Origin: Thunnus maccoyii
Lineage: Eukaryota; Chordata; Actinopteri; Scombriformes; Scombridae
Length of the DNA stretch: 64,000 nt
Assembly (NCBI RefSeq): GCF_910596095.1
Contig: NC_056544.1
Location: 7,828,655-7,892,654, forward strand
Direction: 5' to 3'
The notes under the pieces were generated by a model that saw only the letters and a list, made by a program, of their open reading frames with translations, did not search any database and was not told where the DNA came from. Numbering within the stretch: the stretch's first letter is position 1; each line of letters opens with the position of its first letter. The translations under genes were made by a program, and so were the position numbers. Shown here one piece after another: positions 13,887 through 29,500 of this stretch.

Positions 13887-15925
13887 ATGTCAGCCAAAGA
13901 CACAGTGAGACGTAATAAAACAGCCATTCTAGAGACTTTGTGTGGAGACCAAAAGCTGATCCTCAACAAGGTTTATGAGAAGAAACTTATAACTCTGCGT
14001 GAGTACAACAACCTTAAAAGCATCAACAGAGAAGATGTAGAGGGGCACGTCATTGCACTTGTGGATAAGATCATGGATAAAGGAGAGGACACCTGCCGAG
14101 ACTTCCTGAACCTCCTGCAAACCGATGAGGACGTGAAGACGACTTTCCCAGACTTGAAGAACATACAAAAGAATGACACCTGCCGTTTACCTTTGCCTGT
14201 CCAAGCAACTCGTTCAGTTAACAGTGGTATGTTAACACACACAAGTTCAGTACAGAAATGACTGTCTAGCATTCCTCATATAGAAGCCCATGGTGTGTTT
14301 CACATGAAACAACTTACGGCTTCATCAAAAAGTACAGAGTTTCATGTTGGGAAGTATAATTCTGTTTTACTCTGATTTCCGCAGATGGTCCTTCACAAGA
14401 GAGCAAAAGGCGGAAGGAGGTGAGGTCTTTACCTAAACATGAAACAGCACACGTTGTTACAATGCTTGAATCAGTATGTTTATGCAGACTTTCTTAAAAA
14501 GACACAAGACGGAGTTTAAATACTTTTTCCTCCTCACAGATTACTACAAGACATGTTGTCATTGCAAGGCTTGCAGACAGATGCTTATTAGCGCATATTA
14601 GCTTAGTAATACTGTTATATCTCATAAAAGATACACAAGGAAATAGAAGTAAATATAATCCCTTAAAGGAGAGGTTTACAATTTTTCAAGTATCTACTGA
14701 ATTTACAGTCTTTTAGTGAAAATGTGAACCCGTCCTTTAAGTAAAACTCTAAGTAAAGTATTTGAATGTCAGAAATGATCCACTCCAGTCAGTTTCAACA
14801 TCAGGTTGTAGAAATGTCCAACTGTAGTTCTGTTTTCATTGTTTTTAGGACGACCAGTATCAGTTGAACGGCCATCCTGTCGGCCTCTGTGTGATCATAA
14901 ACAACGAGAATTTCATGGATGGCAGAGTGAGAAGAGGAACCGACAAAGATGCTCGTATGTAGCGGAGGAGACAGATTCACAATTTTACATTATTGTCTTG
15001 TTTATTGGTGGTTTAAACTTCAAGTTTTTTAACTTAAATTTTCTGCAGGAAGTTTGGCAGAGGTGTTCAGCTGGCTGGGCTTCAGAGTGCTGATGTGTAA
15101 AGATCAAACCAGGGACCAGATGGATCGTGCACTGAAAGTCTTTGCCTCTCTGGACGACGTCTCTCAGCTGCAGGAGTTCAACGTAGAGGAGTGGTCTGGC
15201 AGTGGATTCACTGGTCTTCAGGAGGCTCCTAAACATGGCGATGCCTTCATCTGCTGTGTTCTGAGTCACGGATTACTGGGTGTTGTTTCAGGGACTGATT
15301 GCGAGCACCTCTCCATTAAACAAATGACTACAACATTCAAGGCGACAGATCACTCAGCTCTCACTGGCAAGCCCAAAGTGTTCCTGATCCAGTCCTGCCA
15401 GGGGGAGGATCCACAGCCAGGAGTGTTATCACCAGATCTGCAGGCTGACGATTCTGAATCAATGTTCATCCCTCGGGAAGCCGATTTTCTGGTTGCCATT
15501 GCCACTGTTGAAGATTATGTATCAATGAGACATATAATTGATGGGAGCTGGTTTATCCAGTCTGTGTGTCAGCAGTTAAAGGAGGGCTGTCTGAGGTAAA
15601 TATAAAACTCAAAATTATATGTTGAAATATTTACTAGTAAAAAATGATAAACTTCTCTGCTCCACAATATTTCATCAACCTGTTGATATTCTAGTTAATG
15701 CAATGTATACTGTACCATTTATCTGATCATAGCACTGACAGTGAGTAATATGTTTTATATGCTGCATATTGTTTCAGGGGTGAGGACGCCGTCACAATCC
15801 TTCACCGTGTCAACAGTGAAGTAAGCCAGAAAGAGGGCTCCCGTAACCTAGGTAAAGCCAAGCAGATGCCTGAAGTTAGGTTCACGCTGAGGAAGAAACT
15901 TGTGTTGTCACCACATGACAACTGA
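13887..15925 (+). CDS. casp20: CARD-containing caspase with a caspase-8-like protease domain (casp20-like)
   Basis: Cysteine protease of apoptosis or inflammation, probably the fish CARD-caspase-8 type named caspase-20. Five exons give 391 residues: 13887-14226, 14385-14419, 14849-14954, 15049-15595, 15778-15925. Residues 1-95 form a CARD ([20 protein letters not shown]...[12 protein letters not shown]), where caspases 8 and 10 have two death-effector domains. The protease part has [11 protein letters not shown], the RGTDKDA arginine, catalytic His in CCVLSHG and Cys in LIQSCQGED. After a short linker the small subunit reads [18 protein letters not shown], then [10 protein letters not shown], as in caspase-8. 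The family usually has QAC; here it is QSC. The ATG follows an acceptor at 13879 and opens the CARD. Poly(A) AATAAA at 16091. Paralogue assignment is inference from domain order and linkage near orc2/ndufb3. Confidence 0.88.
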
Positions 15926-19132
<3,207 letters not shown>

Positions 19133-20440
19133 TACAGTTTTGTAACATATTCTGAGTCCAGTTCATTAAACTACACAAACACCTGGCATGATGGACATGA
19201 AGGTGTACAGATGCCACAAGTGCTGTCACGGAGACGAGACACCGTTGTTGCCTGGATATAAGATTTCTATTGTGATTTCTAAAGCAGTTCATGTACTGTA
19301 TGTAATTAATATCAATGTGAGTGTATAATTATTTTTCTGGTCCAATTATTTGTGACATTAATAGTTAGAATGAATGTAGAATAATGTAGAAAAATTAAAT
19401 ATTTTTTCTATGCCGTTGTAAGTTTTTTTTATTTTTTCAAAAGAGTTGCTACATACTACTTTACAAATGGAGACAAAAGAGGGAAAAAGCAAAACACAGA
19501 CACAAAATGTAGAATATTAAATGCAAATCAAAACTTGTTGTATGTTTTAAGATTATTTTTTAAAATTTGCACTGAGTTAGCATTTCTGAGCCTGTTCCAC
19601 ATTTGATGAGCTACAGTGTCATAAGTATGAATTCAGCCTGAACAGCTGCCCAGCTAACAGGCTGTACTCTGAGGATCTCCGGCTCTTCACAGAGGTGAGA
19701 GGAGGCCGATGCTTTCCACTAATTCCTTTGTTTCTCTTGAAAATTACACAGTTCCTTAATATGTAAAATGGAAACCTGATAAGTAAAGGTTTGGTAGTAC
19801 TGAAATGAAAGCTTTGAAATCATAAATGTAATGAAATATGAAGATTATTATGAAATGTCTTTGGTGGATGTAAAACATGTACCAAATGGTTAAAATGTAG
19901 AAGAACAGTTTATTGCTGTGGGTACCCTGTGATTTTTTTAACAGGAATGACTTTGTATGTATTTATAAGGGCAGAAATGAATAAAATTAACATTATTACA
20001 TATACTACTTTACATGGTTTGTATGTTTATAATGCCAAAACACATTATACCTTACAATTAAGATCAATGTCAAACAGATTCGTGAATTAATTGGCTTATA
20101 CTGTAGGTGCATGTTTTTCTTTTAAGCCTCTTAAAACATACTTTAATCAGAGAGCCTTTCCTGATTTTACTTGAGTTGTAATTTTCTTTTATTTATTTTA
20201 TTTAAAAATTTGTTCTTGTTTTTTCTTACACTTAATTGTTTTTGTACACTAAATAGATTTTTTTAAATCTGATTTTCGAAAACCTAATGATTTTATGATT
20301 TGTCTGTTTTTATTTTGCTGCCTTTGTGAAGCATTTTATAACGTGGATTTTGGAAAGTGCTCTATGAATAAATATGATGATGATTATTATTATTACACCC
20401 AACCATGGATGTGTTATAAGAGCAGCAGTATCCAGGTCTT
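19133..20440. other. Spacer pecr to ndufb3
   Basis: AT-rich and non-coding. A pecr poly(A) candidate ATTAAA is near 19166. No domain-bearing frame, RNA gene or clear transposon is visible. Confidence 0.5.
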
Positions 20441-20573
20441 AAAATACATCCGTGCACCCAGCAGGTAAATTGCCTTTGCGTGAACGCTGTGACGTAATAT
20501 TTTTTACCGTAAAGTAACAGTGACTGTCGCAACCTTTAGTCCCACAGCAGAGGTCACAACAATCTATCCAGGT

Positions 20574-22160
20574 ACAGTACATTTTTCTTCGTAAAATCTT
20601 GAATTCGTGACCTAAACACGTATTTTGTTGCTTCACCATAGTGGACGACAACACTATCTTAACAGACACGAAGGTATAAAGGATTAAATAATGACTTATA
20701 GGACAAATGCTGCAATTTCTGCTAGCGGTTAGCTTAATGCTAGCTGTAAACTCTGCGCTTTGACTTTATCGTTTGGTTTAGTTTAGTTTAGTTATTTATT
20801 TCACTAAACAAGTGATGACAGTAATTAGATTATGGTAGCTAGTCATTGATAACTTTAGGCATGTGTCAAATGAATGTCCAATAACCATAAGGAGCTGTTT
20901 GTTTCTTTGTTTATTCACCATGAACAACACACATTGCACCACGTTGACATTATAAAAACGTCAATATAACATGTTCTCAACTCTTAAAACAGATAGCAAA
21001 GACATTGCACATTATATTTGTACCCTAATGTCCTTACCCTTTTTAAAAAAAAGTTTGTTAAACTTGAAGATGTAATGAAGAAGAGTATTTTAAAATAAGT
21101 TATGTCTGAATGAATGGTATCACAATGGTGGTTGTCATTAGGCTGCTTGTTTACAAAAGTGATCAGTTAGCTTTAGTGTAGAAACTTAATTTTAGGATCA
21201 AGTTCTGAAGCATTAACTGCAGTGAAATCTAATCTATTGCATGCATATACAGTTTTTATCATCTAATGGTAGATACTTGCTTAGTAAACTTGATCATTTA
21301 GAAAACTTAATCTTAAACGATGTCATCCCACAATACTTAAAATGATCAGAATCTTTAGTTTTTTTCCATTCACCAACACATCAGGTTTTTATAAAAATCA
21401 GTTCCTTTGGATAAATACACACAGACAATCATGAACAGCTCTGAAGCAGTCAACCATTCAGTTGTAGAGATGGTGTTGAAGTCCAGTGTGTGAGTTTTAG
21501 CTGCTCATGTGAAGATGTTACGTTATAAAATGTTTCTTTATGATTCCCAAGAAACTTAATGTCAAGGCAGGAATAATCTGGAGAGACTGACATATTGTAA
21601 TAAACAAGTCATGCACACTGGCCAGCGCATTTACTTCCATAAAGACAGTTGCTGAATAAACTAAAGGGTCCACCTGCGGCATTTTTTCATCTTTGTTTTT
21701 GTCATTGGTGTAAGTAAAATCAAGTCGTGTGTCTTTACAAGTTGGTTAAACCATCATGATTTAATGTGTACTCAGCTGCAGATTGTGCCTCTTCTGTAAT
21801 TATCTTTTTACTAAATGAGCTTTTAGCACAGATGATAAAAAATGTACGCAACAGAAATAAGTTGCAGCTTCGGTGAAAATATAATCCAAGTAAAACGCGG
21901 GACACACAACACTTTGATCACCAAAACTTTGTCTGTTTTTGTTCCCAAATCTCACCTCAACGGTAGAAAAAAAGAGTGTCTGTAGTAAATCAAAGGATTT
22001 CCCTTTCCATTGTGGCTTATTTCTGTGGCTCTAGTCATTACTGCAAATGTATCTCAGTGTTTAAAACATGGCATGAACTAAGACTAATGTGTACCAGCAA
22101 GCTGAAGGCTAATTAACATTTTAAAAAACACTACTAAGTATACAAATATATGTATCTGTA
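20574..22160. other. Probable first intron of ndufb3
   Basis: Non-coding AT-rich sequence between a likely 5' exon (about 20,500-20,573) and the coding exons. I see no domain-bearing frame, no RNA gene and no clear repeat here. Confidence 0.4.
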
Positions 22161-22167
22161 AATCAGT

Positions 22168-22544
22168 ATGGGAGGTGACCACGGCCACAGCAAGCTGTCC
22201 ATGCCAGACTGGCAGCAGTGGAAAACACAGGGGACACCGCTGGAGTTTACACAGCAGAGGTTGGCAGCCAGGGGCCTCAAGGACCCATGGGCACGGTCAG
22301 TATTTATATGTGCATGAGATATATATATGTACATGTGACATCTCTTTGTTTGACACTGCTCACTGACTGTCTTTCCTGTCACTCTTTCTGCAGTAACGAG
22401 GCATGGAGATACTCAGGTGGCTTTGCTCGTGCTGTGACTCTGTCAGATGTGCTGCTGAGAGGATTCAAGTGGGGCTTTGCTGCCTTTACTGTTGCTCTGG
22501 CTGTAGAGTACGCCCTGTTCCCACCAAAGAAGGGTGGCCATTAA
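22168..22544 (+). CDS. ndufb3: NADH dehydrogenase (ubiquinone) 1 beta subcomplex subunit 3 (B12)
   Basis: Accessory subunit of mitochondrial complex I, inner membrane. Two coding exons, 22168-22295 and 22394-22544, give 92 residues. [38 protein letters not shown] and [20 protein letters not shown] match the family, and the last is the single membrane helix. The N-terminus is shorter and less His-rich than the human one as I recall it. A non-coding first exon probably ends at CCAG|GTACAG near 20573, which would leave a first intron of about 1.6 kb. Poly(A) ATTAAA at 22614-22619. It sits tail to tail with the UGT gene, with about 250 bases between the stop codons. Confidence 0.95.
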
Positions 22545-22791
22545 AGCTCATATTGCCCCTAATACCCAGACCATGCCCTAATGGATTCTAATGATATTCT
22601 GTATTTTCTGTTTATTAAATGTCTTTTTGATCACCACATCAGCTTCATTTATTGTTCTCACATGTTATAAGGCTGTTTTATAACATAAATAACTCACTTT
22701 GAATTGGTATTTAAATGATAATACTTTGTTTTTAAAAAAATCCCTTAACAAACAGAGATGTAGTCATTTAATTCATCTTCCTGACACCAGG

Positions 22792-25609
22792 TTAGTCTCG
22801 TTTCCTCTTCCTGCTCAGTTTCCGCAGGCATAGTTTCAAGCATTTTACTGTCAGTATTACAAAAACCAGCACTACAGTCGCCAGCAGTGCTATTACATCC
22901 AAGGAGAAGTACTGGAACCAGTTGAGGTCATGGACAGCAGATCTGAGATGTTTCGCTCCTTTGTGCCGCATTACAAATTCTGTCCAGTACACTGAGAGGT
23001 CAAGTGGGTCAACTGGCCGGTCTTTATGAAGAGTTGACAGCTTCTGCACATTCTCTTTATACCTGGAAAGAGTTGAAGGATACGACACCAAGGGCATGGC
23101 ATGAAAAGCAGATTCTAAAACTTGTTTGATATTCTTGATCATCATTCACACTATAGACTGTATATAAAGATTTATATACAGTCTATGATTCACACTAATA
23201 GAGCCTTAAGCCAATGATTAAAAAAATGACCCTTTGACCCCTCACCTGGTGTCATTGATGACCTCATTCAGCCCCCAGAGGAGGGTTTCTGTAGTGACAG
23301 AAGAGATATCCAGAATGACTCCTACTCCTCTGCTCGCCAACTTTGGCGCATTGTCAGGCTGTTCCCCGCCAAGTGGCACCATCACCATGGGAACGGCGTG
23401 ACACAGTGCCTCAAAGAGGCCATGTGACCCGGCGTGCGTGATGAAAGCTCGAGCTCCAGGATGTGCTAACACAAAATGCACACAGTTAGGTGAACAGACA
23501 ATTACTAGAAGATGTCAGATGATATGGTTTGTAACACACCATCAGTCAATTTTGATGAGTGTAATTCACATTTCAGGGTGTGCTGCAGTGCATTTATTTA
23601 CCTAGTAGGTCATTCTGAGGCACCCATTTCATCATCTTGACATTTTCTGGTACGTTGTTGGGAACAAGCCCGGTGTATCTCCATATCACCTATCAAAGTA
23701 AGTTTTTTGACTTTTTAATTGTTGCATAGATGCATGATATGAAACGTATTTTCATATATGCTCTGATATATTCTTGTACTTTCTGTGGAATCTGTCTGAA
23801 GGCTTCCAGGAAGGCAGATGTTGTCACTTCTGGTAGATCCGACACCATGGTACCCAGAGTAAACACTACAAACCCATGCTCTCCTGACACCCAGGAATCC
23901 AAATCCTTGCAAAACATACAAACACAGAGTCAGGATTTGCATTCATTTCTCTTTCTTTATTCATCTTTGTATCTTACTGCATTAAAGTCAATGACAAAAT
24001 ATTCCTGATTCATCTTAAACGGAATCAGAAACATAGAGGTCTTACCTCAGGCAGAGGATTTCTCACATTGCAGTTGATGCCACCAACTAGTACTACATTA
24101 GGCATTAGGGGGCGCGGGAACTCCAGTGTGAAGTCAAGCCTGTTTAAATATAGTATCACAACTATTGATGTGATTTAGAGGTGTGGAAGTTCACAAAGAA
24201 TGTCTTAACAATATAAAATGTATCTTTAAACGATCTTCCTGCCTCGTGTATCATTGCTTCAGCAGAGGACATTAGTTGCTGTGTATTCCTCTCCCAAATA
24301 CCAACATACTGAATAACCTTTGCATATGTTACCTCAGCAGCCAGATATCAGAGTCTGACAGCACTTCAGCTATGCCCACCTCCTCTCCCAGGAACTGATA
24401 GGCTATTTGGTCAAAGTGCCAATACACCAGGCGGCACAACAGTGGCTCCAGTGCAGCCACCTGTAGGTGAAAGGATAATAAACAAATGCACAAAATGTGT
24501 TGGTGCTTGGAAAAACATCTTAATTTCAGTTGTGTGAGTTAAATTTTAACAGTGCTGCTAAGTTATAGTATATTTGAGACAAGTTTAATTGGCTAACTGT
24601 CTGTCAGTAAGTGCTCACCAAAGTGTTGAAAACCCTCTGCTTAAAGCTCATTCTATCTGTGTACGTGGTGGTGAAGCGAGGCACGTATGAGGGCAGAGAG
24701 GGGACGCCTGCAGATACCATATCCAAGGAAAATGGAATGCCCCTCAGCAAATTAACAGTGGGAAGACCTAAAAGTGATTTAGCAACAACTGATGAGAAAA
24801 CGTCCGAATGCAAAAGCTCATAGATAATCTAAGTGTGGCTGCACTCACCTAACTTCCGAGCTATCAGTGAGCCTGTGGGCACCATGGGATCTGTCAAGAC
24901 GGCATCGAAGCCCTGCAGTGTGAAAAGGTGAAAAGTAGCAAAGGAAACACACCATCTTTCTCTCTGATACCCTATTTTTTACTCCAAATTAAATAGGTAC
25001 AGGCACTGTAAAAAATAACAGTATAACACATGCATGTTTGCAGCTACTTCACTAGTCCACAAAGACTGTAAACCATTTTCTTTCTATATGAATATGGCTA
25101 TGCACAAACACACTCACCTGCTGTGCCAGATGTGAGATGAGACTGGCATTGAACAGCAGGCTCTCTGCAGTGGTGTGGATTATGCCTGTGATTCTCTGGA
25201 TCTGTGAAAATCGTGTCCTTATCTTCTCTATGAAAGACTGTTTAGATTTTTGCATGATGTCCTTGTGTGTGGACAACACAGAATCAATGAAGGCCTGGTC
25301 ATATGGAACAGGATAGGTCAGAGTGTCATAGTGTTCCCCCGGGCCCATCCGTATGCTGATCTCCGGTATCACCACGGTGACCCGGTGTCCACGACGACCC
25401 ATTTCTTGAGCAATGGCCTTCATACCAACCCAGTGACTCCCATCCATAGGTACCACCAACAAGTTGCCCGAGAAAGGTGAAGAACCAGTGTGACTTGCAG
25501 GACTGCTGTCAGCCTTTCCTGCCACAGATCCCCTCAACTTATCTACAGCACCATCGACCTCCATATCCATGTTTAGCAGCAGGAACACAAACACTGCTGC
25601 TTTCCACAT
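22792..25609 (-). CDS. UDP-glucuronosyltransferase (nine exons)
   Basis: ER-membrane enzyme that conjugates glucuronic acid from UDP-glucuronate to lipophilic substrates. Exons on the minus strand: 25118-25609, 24849-24912, 24619-24767, 24333-24460, 24046-24139, 23780-23905, 23602-23689, 23246-23465, 22792-23062, totalling 1632 bases and 543 residues. A signal peptide is present ([20 protein letters not shown]). VVPMDGSHW holds the candidate catalytic His. The donor-site signature reads [21 protein letters not shown], followed by GGEQPDN. A C-terminal membrane helix ([18 protein letters not shown]) ends in KRKRD, a KxKxx ER-retrieval signal. The last four exons have the size pattern I recall for UGT1/UGT2 genes, but the N-terminal half is split into five exons where UGT1 has one. 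The subfamily is not settled. Confidence 0.9.
23144..23197. repeat. Perfect 16-base palindrome flanked by 10-base direct repeats
   Basis: Arms 23153-23168 and 23171-23186 (ATAGACTGTATATAAA and its complement) are perfect with a two-base loop. ATTCACACTA occurs at 23144-23153 and again at 23188-23197. It lies in the last UGT intron. The layout suggests a tiny inverted-repeat insertion with target duplication, or the remnant of one. Confidence 0.8.
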
Positions 25610-26564
25610 TGTTCTCTTTGCCTCTGTGTCTACAGCTCACACCAGCACAGAGACAACAACGCTGTCTCTCTCTCGCTCGCACTATCTCTCTTTTTCTCTT
25701 GTCTCTTATAAAATGAGTCAGCAAAGCCTAACTTTATTTTTAACGTTATCAAACAAAGAGAAATGTTATCCCTTTATCCTAAACTGGTCCTAAATAAGAT
25801 CGTTGTTTTATGAATGAAGCAATACACAAGTTGAAGCAGCCAACCTGTGTGTGTTTGACCAATCAGCGACGGTCATCCCTGCAAACCCTGCTCCCAAAGT
25901 TCCTGTACTTTTGAAAAGTACTAATCCACCCAGCAGGGCCTTTTTGGTCTCTCCAGTAGAAAGGCAGGTAGAGTAACTGAGGAGGTAGAGGAACTCCTCA
26001 AAAGGTTCTTTGGACCTGGGGAAAGTTCCTGCAGACGAAATGCGGTTATAAGTAATTCAAAATGAGGAGAAAAAAAACAACCCCTTCTCTGTGCTTTGAA
26101 TGCCTGTAAAAGCTGTCCCTTGCTTCGGGCTTATCTGGCTGGGTTGTTGAAATTCCTCTGTCGATGAACAGAGTTGTGTGTGTTCAAAGTCCTCACAACA
26201 GCCCTCAACAACTGGCTGTCAAAGGTCATTGAAATGGGCCTTTCAGTGATTCAGGGAGGAGGTCTTTTTGGGCCAGTGTGCATCATGTGACGTTGTAATT
26301 ACAAGGTTTGGCCGCTATGTCAAATTGGCTTCAAAGCCTGGCGCTCTTCCTGTATCCAGTTCTCTTTATACATCCATGAGTAGCAGCAGAAGAAGAAGAA
26401 AAAGAAAAAGAAGAACAGACGCGCGCATCTTCAACGACTTGTCCTCGAGCTCAATATAAACAGCTACAGTCCGCGAGCCCGCCTCACGAGCCAGTATGTC
26501 AGCAAGTAAGCGCGTTGCTATTGTCTTTTCATCTGATATCGGGTAAAAAAAAACAACCGTGGAC
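25610..26564. other. Head-to-head spacer between UGT and the gene at 26.5-30.8 kb
   Basis: It holds the promoters of both genes. There is a purine-rich GAAGAAGAAGAAAAAGAAAA run near 26,385-26,415. No clear TATA box serves either gene. Confidence 0.4.
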
Positions 26565-29500
26565 ATGTCAAAAGTTGTAAATTGTGAACGACCTGAGACA
26601 AAGTAAGTGTTTAAATGAGAGTAGCTTTGGCTCTGATGACGTCGATCCTGGTAGACTTCACTTTGTCGTCGTCGTCGATCAGTTTAGTTGAGTCTCTAGA
26701 TTAGTTTAGTCTTGCTAGTTGATCCATTGAGCTACAATGGCAGCAGTTCAAGAATTGCTCACATTTTCATTTTCGAGTCGGCTGTAATTCAGACCTGGAT
26801 TACTGTGTGTCATTGGTTTGCAATCATTTAATTCATTTCAAGTTAGTTTGTGAATATTCACCACTTAACTACATATCAGCTTGAAACAATAAGCATCTTA
26901 AGGCGGCCCTATCTTGTGGAGGAGCTCTGAGTCACACTTGTGGGACATTTGCAGCAGTATTATTGGGATCTGGGTTAAAAAAACAAAACAAACATAATCA
27001 AATAAGCTGCCATGTGTAGTCTGCTGTGTGTACTGCATGAGATGGGTCAACAGCAGCCACAGATATGGGCAGCGTATAAACCAGCCATCGGCGAGTTAAC
27101 TTCAACAACACCTACAGTGAAATCAACTCCTGCATTAAGTCCAAACAGTAGTGTGTCAAACATGAAGCTAGTCTCAAATGAGGTCAAACAGAAACACAAA
27201 CAATATCGTGTTGCTGATGCTGCGCTGTATAATTTTTCCCTCCACTGTTTTGATGATCTAACTTTAAAGTGGTGCCTTTTAACAGGACCGCAGCTGACAA
27301 CCTATGTGAAGCAGATGGCTTTCATTCATTGTCCATAAAAGTTGAATATTACAGGTAAGACCATATGAAGGCTTTCTATAAACAGTTTCAAACTGTGACC
27401 TCGGTGAAATTGTGACATAATATAAAGCTGTGCACTGTAACCATCACATACCATATGCACAACTACACTATGGATGCTTTATCTCAGGTTGTCATTGTTG
27501 TCCTCTGTCACAGGTCACTTGAGTATCGTCTAAAGTGGAAAAGCCACATGTATACCAGACGCTCCTCCAGACTGCTAAACTCCTCTAAGAACAAGAACAC
27601 CCAGGAAAGTCCCAGCTCAGATGTAGATGTCATCCAGCGCCAGCTGAGGAGTAAGAGACATCGGACATGGCTGAGGGAGGCCGACAATGGCGTACTTAAT
27701 ACAGATGAGGATAGCGGCCATGACATCATTGACCTCATCAGCAACACACATGATGAGGAGCATGTGACGGTGGAGGATGATGGAAAGGTTGTAGAGGTAG
27801 CTGATAAAGGAGTGGATGAGTCAGATGAAGACTGTGGCTCTGATAACAGCAGCATAGCTTCAGGTCCTTCCCTCCTATATATCAACAGTCAGAAGAAGCT
27901 GAAGCCTTCACAGGGCCTGTGCTCAGCCTGTCGGAAGCTCTACCAGAAGGCAAAGACGATGAAGGTGCCGCTCAAAGACAAACTCTTAGATAATGGTAAG
28001 TGCACTTGTGCTTTGTTTAAGCAACGCAGCATGTTATCTATAAGTTTCATTGTGATTTGAAAACATCTGCTACAGCACACTGATGTAATGGTGCTCAATG
28101 ATGTAATTGTGAAAGTCAAAGCAGCAAAACAATACCTATAACAAATATTATGATAAGGTTACTCTCCTTGATTGAGTGCTGGCAGTATGAAATATGAATA
28201 ATAGAACTTTTTGCATTCATTGTAGTATTGTTATTGTATTGTTTTTATGATTAGAACTACCCCTTGAAAGGGAAACTTGTGTCTAATGGGGAGAACAGTT
28301 TCTGAGCGAGAGTACTTCAGTCAGCAGCTGCAAAATAGACCACAATGTAATTCAACAGGGCAATTGCACCCTGTCAATGTACGTCCACTAAAAGGGCTTA
28401 TAAGACACTTAGAATAACAATCTGAGCCTGTCAGTGACAAAAACAAGCAGTTTTAGTGGACATACAGTACATTGACGGAGCGCTAATTGCCCCATCAGAT
28501 TATTGCAGCCTGTTTCACAGCTGCCAGCTGAAGAACCCTCGCTCAGTACTGGATTTCTGAATTTCCAAAATTATTGTCTCCATTAGTCACAAAAAGATGG
28601 GAAAATAGGGTCCAGGTTGAAAAATACCAAAGTCTCCCTTTAAGAAGCTGCCTAAAAAATATATACCAAAATGTTTAGGCACATACTGTATGTATTTCCC
28701 TATTAGTGTTCAAAATGATACATAAATATACATACCGAAGGATGACATGATTGAAATACATGCCTTACATGAGTTTTAAAAACTTTTTTATAGTCATTAC
28801 AACTACAAAGATTTAAAAAAAAAAATTCTTAAAAATTCACCTTCATCATTGTTGACAAATCTGGGTTGAAGGTGGAAGTTTAACAAGCCACCATTACTGC
28901 GGCAGCATCTCAATTGTACATCCACACATAACACTGTAATGTATATAAAGGCAAGCAGTGATCACCAGGGGTTCCTGTAGAAACTCTTGCTGAAAATATA
29001 GCCATTGAATTAAAGGTTATTAATACTAAAATGTGTTTAATGGCATTCCATCAAATAGACAGAGAGATGTCTTGCAAATGACCTCAAAGTAAACTAACTG
29101 GTTTTGTTATCAGCTGCTCCAATATTAAGCTTCAACTTATTAGCGTCTGCTACTTGGAGTTCATTTCAGTTTAACATCTCCATTAAATCCTCACAGTTGC
29201 ATTTGGCAGCATGTCGACAACAGACCAACTCATGAAAGCCTGGTGTCTGCCGGGCAAAATGCCCCAAAAAAATCTAGCGGAAATAAAGTGTCTTTACCAA
29301 TTTCACACCAGTGTTTTGAGACTAATGCCTACCATACACTAGAAGACTTTTAAAAGACCAAAGTCTGACAGCCTCTCACATCTAAAGACAATGTGTCATA
29401 AGTCACTGAGTTTCAGTCACAGACTTTAAGATTTTGCAAAGACTGGGAATCTTACAGGGTCACTGCTTGCAAGACTACAACTAGATTCCTTTTGAGATTA

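Noticed and set aside
27012-27338. 108-codon frame upstream of the unnamed gene
   Set aside because: The real exon 2 (27286-27354) uses another frame that joins exon 1 and exon 3 perfectly. This frame ends inside that exon.
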